From: Candidatus Woesearchaeota archaeon
Lineage (GTDB): Archaea > Nanobdellota > Nanobdellia > Woesearchaeales > WJKL01
Reading direction: 5' to 3'
DNA length: 5,703 nt
NCBI GenBank assembly: GCA_019322815.1
Contig: JAHWIB010000063.1
Location: 1-5,703 of the forward strand
A model generated the notes under the pieces. It did not search any database. It saw nothing but the letters and a program-made list of their open reading frames with translations, and was not told the DNA's origin. Positions 1 to 5,015 of this stretch are shown in pieces. The number at the start of each line of letters is the position of its first letter. Position 1 is the stretch's first letter. The position numbers were made by a program, and so were the translations under genes.

Positions 1-81
1 TGATTTATAAACAAGCATGTAACCTAATTGAATAAAGAGAGATATTCCTAACAAGATTAATATTAGATTTTTTTCTTTCAT
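1..81 (-). CDS. N-terminus of a membrane or secreted protein, cut by the window edge
   Basis: Reading leftward from the ATG at 81-79 gives 27 open codons to the window edge, beginning MKEKNLILILLGISLFIQLG. Two charged lysines are followed by a hydrophobic stretch of about 18 residues (5-23), the pattern of a signal anchor or first transmembrane helix. The start codon shares the bases ATGA with the stop of the upstream methyltransferase gene, a 4-base overlap typical of translationally coupled genes, and AAAGG lies about 8 bases upstream as a weak ribosome site. The coupling and the hydrophobic start make it a likely real gene of the same operon. Nothing can be said about its function because the rest lies outside the window. 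Confidence 0.7.
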   Translation of the reverse strand, partial: MKEKNLILILLGISLFIQLGYMLVYKS

Positions 82-608
82 TTCTTTGCCTTTATATATA
101 AAGAATCTTTAGAAAAGAATTTCTTTCTGATATTTAATATTTTAAATCCTACTTCTTCAAGATAATATTTTAAGCTTTTTAATAATAATGGATGAGTTTG
201 AGGATTTTCAATATTATCAAAAAAATGCATAAATCTGTTCTTGAAAAAAAATAAATATTTTGAATATATATTCTCAGGATTTGGTGTTGTTAAAAACAAC
301 CTACCTCCTTTCTTTAATATCCTATTCATCTCTTTTAATACAAATACTGGATTATCTAAATAGCCTAAAACTTCTGTACACACAATATAATCAAAAGTAT
401 TATTCTTATAAGGCAATTTTTTCATTGAATTTAAATCAAATTTCTTAAAGGAGATATTTCCATATACTTCATTTTTATCTAATCCAAAAATTTCAAAACC
501 TATCATATTAAGACGATTAAGAATTTCTGCCTGACCACAACCAATATCTAAGATCTTTCCTGATTTACATTTTAATAGATCTAAACAAACAAGATCATTT
601 ATTTTCAT
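78..608 (-). CDS. Class I SAM-dependent methyltransferase (Methyltransf_11-like)
   Basis: This small soluble enzyme should transfer a methyl group from S-adenosylmethionine to an unknown acceptor. Numbering is from the longer possible start at 659. Motif I is ILDIGCGQAE at 36-45, the acidic end of strand beta2 is D61 in IFGLDKN, FDLNS near 74-78 probably contributes to the adenine pocket, FDYIVCTEVLGYLDN spans 89-103 (motif II region), and LKKGGRLFLTTPNP at 115-128 is motif III. The remaining 65 residues complete the Rossmann-like fold and are rich in Phe and Lys. I chose M18 (608) as the start: it leaves 18 residues before motif I and overlaps the zinc-ribbon gene by 14 bases, whereas the start at 659 would overlap by 65. 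Neither has a good ribosome site. The stop overlaps the next gene (ATGA). Neighbouring membrane genes hint at a glycan or lipid substrate, but a nucleic-acid substrate cannot be excluded given the HNH gene two genes upstream. Confidence 0.88.
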   Translation of the reverse strand: MKINDLVCLDLLKCKSGKILDIGCGQAEILNRLNMIGFEIFGLDKNEVYGNISFKKFDLNSMKKLPYKNNTFDYIVCTEVLGYLDNPVFVLKEMNRILKKGGRLFLTTPNPENIYSKYLFFFKNRFMHFFDNIENPQTHPLLLKSLKYYLEEVGFKILNIRKKFFSKDSLYIKAKK

Positions 609-885
609 ATTTCTGACTCGCCATATCTGCGCAATATTGGCAGATAAATGATTTTTCATCTTTTTTTGGTCTTTTAAGGCATCTTGTGCATAATCCTTTT
701 TCTCTGCATTCCTGCCTTCTCTTTTTCATATACTCTTTTAAATAATTTGGATTTTTTGCTTTAAACTTTTTATTTGCCTTTGAACGAACAATCTTTCCTC
801 TTTCTGACCTAGAATATTCCAACATTTTTTTCTTGTGTCTTTTGTATTTATCAGGATTATTCTTCCAAAAATTATTTTTTACCAT
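595..885 (-). CDS. Lysine-rich zinc-ribbon protein, probably nucleic-acid binding
   Basis: This is a 96-residue, strongly basic protein. Residues 1-58 are a Lys/Arg/Asn-rich, probably helical segment with loosely repeated patterns such as NPDKYKRHKKK and NPNYLKEYMKKRR. Residues 66-85 hold two CxxC knuckles (C66-x2-C69 and C82-x2-C85) in the form GLCTRC...FICQYC, a classic zinc ribbon; C60 is an extra cysteine. Proteins combining a basic Lys/Tyr/Asn-rich segment with a ribbon of this type are, to my knowledge, frequent in phages and archaeal elements and often sit near HNH nucleases. The start is well supported by AAGGAGGAT four bases upstream of the ATG. It overlaps the upstream HNH gene by 14 bases. 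DNA or RNA binding is inferred from charge and fold; no catalytic motif is visible, so it could be an accessory subunit or regulator for the nuclease. Confidence 0.82.
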   Translation of the reverse strand: MVKNNFWKNNPDKYKRHKKKMLEYSRSERGKIVRSKANKKFKAKNPNYLKEYMKKRRQECREKGLCTRCLKRPKKDEKSFICQYCADMASQKYENK

Positions 886-1300
886 CTTTATCCTCCTTAT
901 CTTTTTCTTTTAATTCTTTCTCTAGCCTTTGAAATTCTTTTCTTATTTCTTTCTGAAGATCTGCAAATTTATTTCTTAGCACTTGCATATTATCCTCTGC
1001 TTTCTTTTCTGTTCGATTCCCATCAATAATTGTAATTCTTCCTTTTTCAAATTTAGAATATAATATTCCTTTAATTCCAGATCTTATCCCAGAAGTTATA
1101 GCTTTACCTGTTCTTTCTGCATCTGCTTTATGAACTTTTTTATGACATTCTTCACATAAAGGAACTAAGTTTCCTTCTTCATGAAGTCCACCAATAAGAT
1201 GATGAAAAGTTAATTTTTCTTTTGACTTGCATAATCTGCAAGTTTTATACTTCTTTCTTAATTTTATCTTTAGATCGACTGGAGCTGCTGAACCTGGCAT
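872..1300 (-). CDS. HNH endonuclease with C-terminal charged coiled coil
   Basis: This 142-residue protein has a complete HNH (beta-beta-alpha-metal) nuclease core at residues 21-57: C21-x2-C24, the histidine pair H33-H34, N44 in EEGNLVPLC, then C49-x2-C52 with H53 and H57 (LCEECHKKVH). The cysteines would bind a structural zinc, and the histidines and asparagine form the metal-dependent DNA-cleaving site; all key residues are present, so an active nuclease is expected. Residues 60-100 are of unknown role. Residues 103-140 are Lys/Glu-rich with hydrophobic residues at heptad spacing (V, L, F, L, I, F, L, L), suggesting a coiled coil for dimerisation or partner binding. The ATG shares one base with the stop of the upstream membrane gene (TAATG) and is preceded by GAGGGTGA. 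It could be a homing-type, defence or phage-style nuclease; the sequence does not decide. No intein or intron boundary is visible around it. Confidence 0.88.
   Translation of the reverse strand: MPGSAAPVDLKIKLRKKYKTCRLCKSKEKLTFHHLIGGLHEEGNLVPLCEECHKKVHKADAERTGKAITSGIRSGIKGILYSKFEKGRITIIDGNRTEKKAEDNMQVLRNKFADLQKEIRKEFQRLEKELKEKDKEDKDGKK
890..898 (-). promoter_or_regulatory. Strong Shine-Dalgarno site of the zinc-ribbon gene
   Basis: The minus strand reads AAGGAGGAT-AAAG-ATG, placing the GGAGG core six bases before the start at 885. It lies inside the end of the HNH coding sequence and is the best ribosome site in the window, suggesting the zinc-ribbon protein is made efficiently and not only by coupling. 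It fixes the start of the 96-residue gene. Confidence 0.85.
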
Positions 1301-3060
1301 TATATCACCCTCAATAGAAAAAATGATTGTGTATTATAAACTGGACCAAATAATTTAGAGGAAGTTATATCTTCAAGTAATTTATTCAACATATCCATAT
1401 CAGCATTTCTTAGACAAGTTCCTGTCAAAAGAACGTACTCCATATTCTTTTTCTTTGCAAGATTATATATATCCTGTGCAGAATGTTCTGTAAGATTATT
1501 TCTGAATCTCATAATCTCTTCATCTAAAGGAGGAGCATAATAACCATAAGTTATTATTTTTTCTTCATCCCAACAAAGTTCCATTATTGATGAACCTTTA
1601 GGAACATTTTGATTTAATGCTAAATAACCATTTATTTCTTCCTGATAAAGCATCATATTAACTTGTGGATCTGGATGTTCTGGACCAAAACTTGATCCTG
1701 GGCCCCATTTTAAATTTTGAGTTTGATATTTAATATAACCTGATGTCCAAAAGGTCATCAATATAAAAACTATAATTATTGGCCATTTTAATTTTGGTAA
1801 AATATCTGTAAATTTATGTATTGAATAAACTGCAAGCATTACAAAAGGTATTGCAAAGAAAACCCAAAATCTATGAGGAACAAAATTTATTGGGAAATAA
1901 TTTCCTATTGTTCCTAAAAATGTTAGGATAAACCAAAGCAAAGATAACTTAAAAACTTTAGGAAGATATTTATTTCTTTTATAAAAATCAAACAAGAAAA
2001 ATAAAGATACAAAAAAGCTTAATATCAAGAATATCCCTACTCCAATTGGCTGATCAATCATGGTTCTTGTTGAAGGAATAATAAAATCCATCAAACCATA
2101 TTTTACTCCAAAAGATCCTGATTCTAATAAAGTTGTTGAAAATCCAGAAACCCATCCCATGCCTTTTGTAAAATCCTGCCATCCAAATTTCATAATTGTT
2201 GGAATATAATATCCCAAAGAAAATAATCCTGCAGCTGCTCCAGAGACTAAGATCATTGCTTTTCTTCTGATGAATAGATAAGGTAAAAAAAAGAATGCTC
2301 CAAATATAAATGCAGTTGAAGGTTGTGTTATTATGATTGCAGTCATGCAGATTGTTGCTGCTAAATATTCTCTTTTATGCAAAGCATATATTGCAGGAAA
2401 CATCAAGATGACTGCTAAGGTCTGAGCCCAGATAAAATGACTCATAAAACAAGGAATCATCGCTAATCCTACTGTGACTAAAAAAGCATATTTCTCTGAT
2501 TTAAACAATCTCTTCATCATATAGAAAGCAAAGATTAATCCTAGACTGATCAACAAAACATTGAAAAATTTAAAAGTCCAATACATATCTCCATTAAGCT
2601 GATAAAGAGTAGCCATCAATATATCATAGGAAGGAGGGTAAGGTTCTAAGTAAACCCTTCTAGCATAGGTCTCTGGATAATATGGAATAGAATATGTATG
2701 TTCTTCTGCAACATAGAAAGCACCCATAGCATGATGCCAAGGATCTCCATCTTCTAACCAAGGATATGAGAAAGCTCCTTGATGATAAGCTAAGAAGAAA
2801 GCGCCTGTTAAGAGGAGAACAAGGATGATCCAGATCTGCGGTTTTTGAATTTTGAAATCCACCTTTTTCCTCACAACTTGAATCAAAAACAGGCAAATTC
2901 CTAGAATCAGGAATAACCACCAATATACCGGTGCTTTAAAAATGGTTGCTATTATAGTGAATAAAGCTAGTCCATAACCCATATTGATAAGGTGTATTCT
3001 CTTAGATAGGAATGCTCCTAATAAGAATGTCACTGCTAAAAAGTAAATTATTGAGATCAT
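1300..3060 (-). CDS. Multi-pass membrane protein resembling GT-C glycosyltransferases / oligosaccharyltransferases
   Basis: This is a 586-residue integral membrane protein with roughly 10-13 hydrophobic helices between residues 1 and 440, followed by a soluble C-terminal domain of about 145 residues. Helices 1-3 lie at about 2-18, 26-62 (two segments) and 76-93. The first large outer loop then carries the acidic motif EDGDPWHH (103-110), and EPYPPSYD follows at 139-146. An acidic DxD/D-x-H motif in this first loop, and a Y-P-P element after it, are hallmarks of GT-C enzymes that use lipid-linked sugars (AglB/STT3, PMT and ArnT-like). PHRFW (396-400) before a late helix could supply the arginine that contacts the lipid phosphate. 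The C-terminal domain ends with a short strand pattern (FFLLRVI). STT3's WWDYG sequon motif is not seen, so true oligosaccharyltransferase activity is doubtful; transfer of a sugar to a surface glycan, lipid or protein is more likely. The ATG overlaps the stop of the 53-residue gene (ATGA) and has AAAGGA four bases upstream. Confidence 0.82.
   Translation of the reverse strand: MISIIYFLAVTFLLGAFLSKRIHLINMGYGLALFTIIATIFKAPVYWWLFLILGICLFLIQVVRKKVDFKIQKPQIWIILVLLLTGAFFLAYHQGAFSYPWLEDGDPWHHAMGAFYVAEEHTYSIPYYPETYARRVYLEPYPPSYDILMATLYQLNGDMYWTFKFFNVLLISLGLIFAFYMMKRLFKSEKYAFLVTVGLAMIPCFMSHFIWAQTLAVILMFPAIYALHKREYLAATICMTAIIITQPSTAFIFGAFFFLPYLFIRRKAMILVSGAAAGLFSLGYYIPTIMKFGWQDFTKGMGWVSGFSTTLLESGSFGVKYGLMDFIIPSTRTMIDQPIGVGIFLILSFFVSLFFLFDFYKRNKYLPKVFKLSLLWFILTFLGTIGNYFPINFVPHRFWVFFAIPFVMLAVYSIHKFTDILPKLKWPIIIVFILMTFWTSGYIKYQTQNLKWGPGSSFGPEHPDPQVNMMLYQEEINGYLALNQNVPKGSSIMELCWDEEKIITYGYYAPPLDEEIMRFRNNLTEHSAQDIYNLAKKKNMEYVLLTGTCLRNADMDMLNKLLEDITSSKLFGPVYNTQSFFLLRVI
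1305..1312 (-). promoter_or_regulatory. Shine-Dalgarno site of the HNH gene
   Basis: GAGGGTGA on the minus strand, four bases before the ATG at 1300, matches the GGTGA part of the archaeal anti-Shine-Dalgarno complement. It is embedded in the last codons (Leu-Arg-Val-Ile) of the membrane glycosyltransferase-like gene and supports the start at 1300. Confidence 0.75.
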
Positions 3061-3218
3061 TTTTTCCTTTTATTTATTAGATCATGTTCCTCTTTTGTTG
3101 TATAGTCTTCACAATTCCTATAGCCATTGCAAAAACCCTTACATTCTTCATAATAGACACATCTTTCTTGATTTATCTTTATTTCAGGTTTTACTTTAAG
3201 TTGATCTTCAAGACCCAT
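3057..3218 (-). CDS. 53-residue four-cysteine protein, putative metal-binding, leaderless
   Basis: From the ATG at 3218, 53 codons run to a TGA that overlaps the start of the membrane gene as ATGA. The protein starts MGLEDQLKVKPEIKINQE and has four cysteines (C20, C26, C30, C36) in a pseudo-symmetric pattern: C-x2-Y-x2-C-x3-C-x2-Y-x2-C-x2-Y. The two CxxYxxC units suggest one zinc ion or a small iron-sulfur cluster. The tail (40-53) is charged and hydrophilic, and there is no membrane segment. Support for it being real: exact stop-start coupling with the next gene, a promoter correctly placed just before it, ordered cysteines, and no competing gene in this stretch. There is no Shine-Dalgarno site, as expected for a leaderless transcript. 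The function is unknown; it may regulate or assist the membrane enzyme it is coupled to. It is below usual length cut-offs and easily missed. Confidence 0.75.
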   Translation of the reverse strand: MGLEDQLKVKPEIKINQERCVYYEECKGFCNGYRNCEDYTTKEEHDLINKRKK

Positions 3219-3242
3219 TTTAATAATAGAAAAGTATCCTAC

Positions 3243-3256
3243 TATTTAAACTTTTC
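3243..3256 (-). promoter_or_regulatory. Archaeal promoter (BRE + TATA box) for the second operon
   Basis: The minus strand reads GAAAAG-TTTAAATA. TTTAAATA (3250-3243) is a textbook archaeal box A, and the purine-rich GAAAAG just upstream (3256-3251) fits the transcription factor B recognition element. The expected start of transcription, about 26 bases downstream of the box centre, falls near 3220, two bases before the ATG at 3218. This predicts a leaderless mRNA and agrees with the absence of a ribosome site there. The promoter overlaps the stop codon of the upstream gene, in the only intergenic gap in the window, and should drive the genes from the 53-residue protein through the methyltransferase and beyond. 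Confidence 0.78.
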
Positions 3257-3966
3257 TATCTCTTTTCATACTTCTGTCTTCTTAGTTCTTCTCTAAGCTC
3301 CCTAGATGGCAACCAAACTTCTGCTGTAGGCTCATCTCCTCTCCATCCAGCCAATACCTTACTTGTCTGCATAACATGGCCTGTAAAGGGTTCTATTCTT
3401 GCGATGTACTCTTGTACGCTTCTTCCATGCTTGATGTAATAATTCATGAATCTAGCGTAAGGTTTTCCATCTCTTTCCTGGAGGTTATTACGGTCCCCAA
3501 TCACAATAACTGCATCTGGGCTTATTGAATACTCGCTTCCAAAAGGCTGTAGTTGACTTTGCCTAAGGGCATCCCATAATTTGATCTTGCATTCCTGCCA
3601 AGTCAATACTTTTCTAATCCTTGTATCTGCTGTTCCAACACTCATAATATAAAGAAGAACCCATCCAATGATTAAATAAACACCTATCTTTTGAATTGCC
3701 CATTCTTTGCTGAATCCAAACCAAACAAATGCTGCAGAGATTATTCCTCCCCAAAATCTATAAGATTGAGGAATTGAGGTAATATCAATATATGGCTTTT
3801 TTTCTACTACTTTTTCATCTATTTCATCAGCAGCTTCATAAGCATCTTTTTTCTCTATCCTTTTTGGTTTCTTGAATTTTTGATAAAGAAAAAAAGCTGC
3901 TACTGCCCCTATAACTAAATAACCTGGATCTATACCTAATCCATTCATATAAGATTCGATACTCAT
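3256..3966 (-). CDS. Unrecognised three-helix membrane protein with conserved-looking C-terminal domain
   Basis: This 236-residue protein has one hydrophobic helix near the N-terminus (about 16-29), then a charged Lys/Glu/Asp-rich linker (31-60), then two closely spaced helices (about 72-87 and 93-110). The C-terminal domain (115-236) is soluble, mixed alpha/beta and rich in Arg, with elements such as DAVIVIGDRNNLQ (151-163), a GKPYARFMNYYIKHGRSV stretch (167-184) and AGWRGDEPTAEVWLP (206-220). It ends in a basic helix. I do not recognise the family. The start forms an ATGA overlap with the upstream paralog gene, making this the last member of the four-gene block. A membrane-anchoring or scaffold role for the preceding soluble proteins is an inference from order alone. 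The part encoding the C-terminal domain is much richer in GC (about 44% over 3301-3600) than its neighbours (about 28%). Confidence 0.8.
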   Translation of the reverse strand: MSIESYMNGLGIDPGYLVIGAVAAFFLYQKFKKPKRIEKKDAYEAADEIDEKVVEKKPYIDITSIPQSYRFWGGIISAAFVWFGFSKEWAIQKIGVYLIIGWVLLYIMSVGTADTRIRKVLTWQECKIKLWDALRQSQLQPFGSEYSISPDAVIVIGDRNNLQERDGKPYARFMNYYIKHGRSVQEYIARIEPFTGHVMQTSKVLAGWRGDEPTAEVWLPSRELREELRRQKYEKR

Positions 3967-4472
3967 CTCATCTCCTCTTCTGTTTCATCATCTTCTGGTT
4001 CTTCTCTTTTTACCCTAATCAAACTTACCTTATCAAAGACATATGATTTTTCATTCAAATATTCATTAGGTCTATTTTTTATCTGATCAAGTTCATTTAT
4101 TAATCTAACAGATTCTCCCCTAAGGGTTTCAAGCTCTTGCTGCAAGGATTTTATTGTTCCAGTTAAATGCTCAAATTCTAAACTAAAAGGAGTATCTTTT
4201 CCAAATATATCTTTAGTAATAAGAATGAATGAATGATGTGCTGCTTTGAATACTGGAATCTCATCAATCTTATCAAAGAATTTTATAACATATCCTCCTG
4301 AATCCATCTCTTCATCTCCTATCCCAAAAGCTTTTGGATTTCTTGGATGAAGCAAAAATCTTACTTTTGGCACTATTTCATTAGTATAAACCTCTTTTCT
4401 ATTTCTAAAACAAGAAAAAGTTCCATCTCCAAAAAATACAAAATGCCTGTCTAATTCATCTCCTAAGATCAT
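3963..4472 (-). CDS. Unrecognised coiled-coil protein, paralog of the preceding gene product
   Basis: This 169-residue soluble protein has an N-terminal alpha/beta domain (about 8-92): DRHFVFFGDGTFSCF, then KVRFLLHPRN (36-45), GYVIKFFDKIDEIPVFK (60-76) and SFILITKD (81-88). A helical segment with heptad-like Leu/Ile spacing (about 100-135, IKSLQQELETLRGESVRL) follows, and the tail is very acidic (EEPEDDETEEE). The order and spacing of the N-terminal elements match the protein encoded just upstream, which points to an old tandem duplication. It is joined by ATGA overlaps to both neighbours, and GGAGAA seven bases upstream supports the start. No catalytic or metal-binding motif is visible. I infer a structural or adaptor role in a complex with its paralog and the downstream membrane protein; the family is unknown to me. 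Confidence 0.82.
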   Translation of the reverse strand: MILGDELDRHFVFFGDGTFSCFRNRKEVYTNEIVPKVRFLLHPRNPKAFGIGDEEMDSGGYVIKFFDKIDEIPVFKAAHHSFILITKDIFGKDTPFSLEFEHLTGTIKSLQQELETLRGESVRLINELDQIKNRPNEYLNEKSYVFDKVSLIRVKREEPEDDETEEEMR

Positions 4473-5014
4473 TCTTGTTCTCCATCCTCATTTAATTTTG
4501 CTAATTCTGCTTCAATATCAGTTATAGATTTTTTATCTAATCTTTTCTTGGTTCTTCCTACTTCATTTATTACATCTACTTCTCTTGCAATCATCAACCT
4601 TAATTTCTTCTTCTCTGCATCTAACACCTTTTTCATAGTAGAATTTCTTTCTGTAAAGGTATTTATTGCATTTTGAAGATCTAATATCTGTTTTTTATAT
4701 AGTGCTTCTCTTCTTTCAGGTATTAAATTTGTTGGTTCTCCTTCTGGTGTAAGAAAGCAAAATATCCTTGCATGATCAATATCTTCTTTTAATACCTTGA
4801 TATATTTCTTAGGAAACTTTTTGACTATTGCATATTTTCTATACTCTGGATATTTCCATAATTGTTTATCAGGGAATAATATAAATTTAATATATGTTTT
4901 TCCATCTTCTTTAAACTCTTCTTTTTGACCATATTGGCATAACTCTCCTGTTCCAAATATAACAAACATCTGATCTGTTCTTTCTTTCAATTGCTGGATA
5001 TTTGTTTTTTTCAT
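4469..5014 (-). CDS. Unrecognised coiled-coil protein, first of a tandem paralog pair
   Basis: This soluble protein has 181 residues from the chosen start. Numbering from the longer alternative start at 5065 (198 residues): the N-terminal domain spans about 31-108, with DQMFVIFGTGELCQY, KTYIKFILFPDKQ (56-68), KYAIVKKFPKKYIKVLK (77-93) and ARIFCFLTPEG (99-109). A long charged helix, probably coiled coil, runs from about 117 to 175, and the tail is acidic. These elements align in order with the 169-residue protein encoded next. I prefer M18 (5014): it begins one base after the upstream stop (TAA-A-ATG), gives an N-terminus close in length to the paralog, and avoids a 50-base overlap. The starts at 5065 and 5044 remain possible; GGGAG before 5044 is only two bases from the ATG. 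No enzyme motif is visible and the family is unknown. Confidence 0.8.
   Translation of the reverse strand: MKKTNIQQLKERTDQMFVIFGTGELCQYGQKEEFKEDGKTYIKFILFPDKQLWKYPEYRKYAIVKKFPKKYIKVLKEDIDHARIFCFLTPEGEPTNLIPERREALYKKQILDLQNAINTFTERNSTMKKVLDAEKKKLRLMIAREVDVINEVGRTKKRLDKKSITDIEAELAKLNEDGEQE
4478..4483 (-). promoter_or_regulatory. Shine-Dalgarno site of the 169-residue gene
   Basis: GGAGAA on the minus strand, with its GGAG core seven bases before the ATG at 4472, lies within the last codons of the upstream paralog. It supports the ATGA-overlap start and suggests independent ribosome loading as well as coupling. Confidence 0.65.
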
Positions 5015-5015
5015 T

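Noticed and set aside
260..448. Plus-strand open frame of 62 codons opposite the methyltransferase.
   Set aside because: It lies antisense to a well-defined methyltransferase core; low-complexity Leu/Tyr/Ser composition indicates a shadow.
609..659. Upstream extension of the methyltransferase to the ATG at 659.
   Set aside because: It would overlap the zinc-ribbon gene by 65 bases, covering its CQYC knuckle, with no ribosome site; M18 gives a complete fold. It is not fully excluded.
835..1029. Plus-strand open frame of 64 codons opposite the HNH and zinc-ribbon genes.
   Set aside because: It is hydrophobic only because it complements Lys/Glu-rich coding sequence; both minus-strand genes here have clear motifs and ribosome sites.
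1332..1342. TATA-like AGTTTATAATA upstream of the HNH gene.
   Set aside because: It lies in coding sequence (Pro-Val-Tyr-Asn). The predicted transcript start, near 1311, would cut into the ribosome site, and such strings are expected by chance in AT-rich DNA.
2660..2923. Open frame of 87 codons on the minus strand inside the GT-C-like gene.
   Set aside because: It is wholly inside the 586-residue gene in another frame, with a Ser/Arg/Cys-rich composition unlike the neighbours and no domain; a shadow.
3219..3242. T-rich stretch CTTTTCTATT on the transcript strand as a possible terminator of the upstream block.
   Set aside because: It is only weakly T-rich, has no hairpin, and lies between the TATA box and the ATG where it is more simply part of the initiator region.
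3084..3296. Open frame of 70 codons on the plus strand, very hydrophobic (Phe/Ile/Leu-rich).
   Set aside because: It is antisense to the 53-residue cysteine gene and to the end of the membrane protein gene and crosses the promoter. Phe/Leu/Ile richness is what the complement of AT-rich, Lys/Glu-rich coding DNA gives, and no start signal fits.
4221..4238. Short GAAT tandem repeat (about three to four units).
   Set aside because: It is too short and has a four-base period inside a coding region; consistent with chance in AT-rich sequence.
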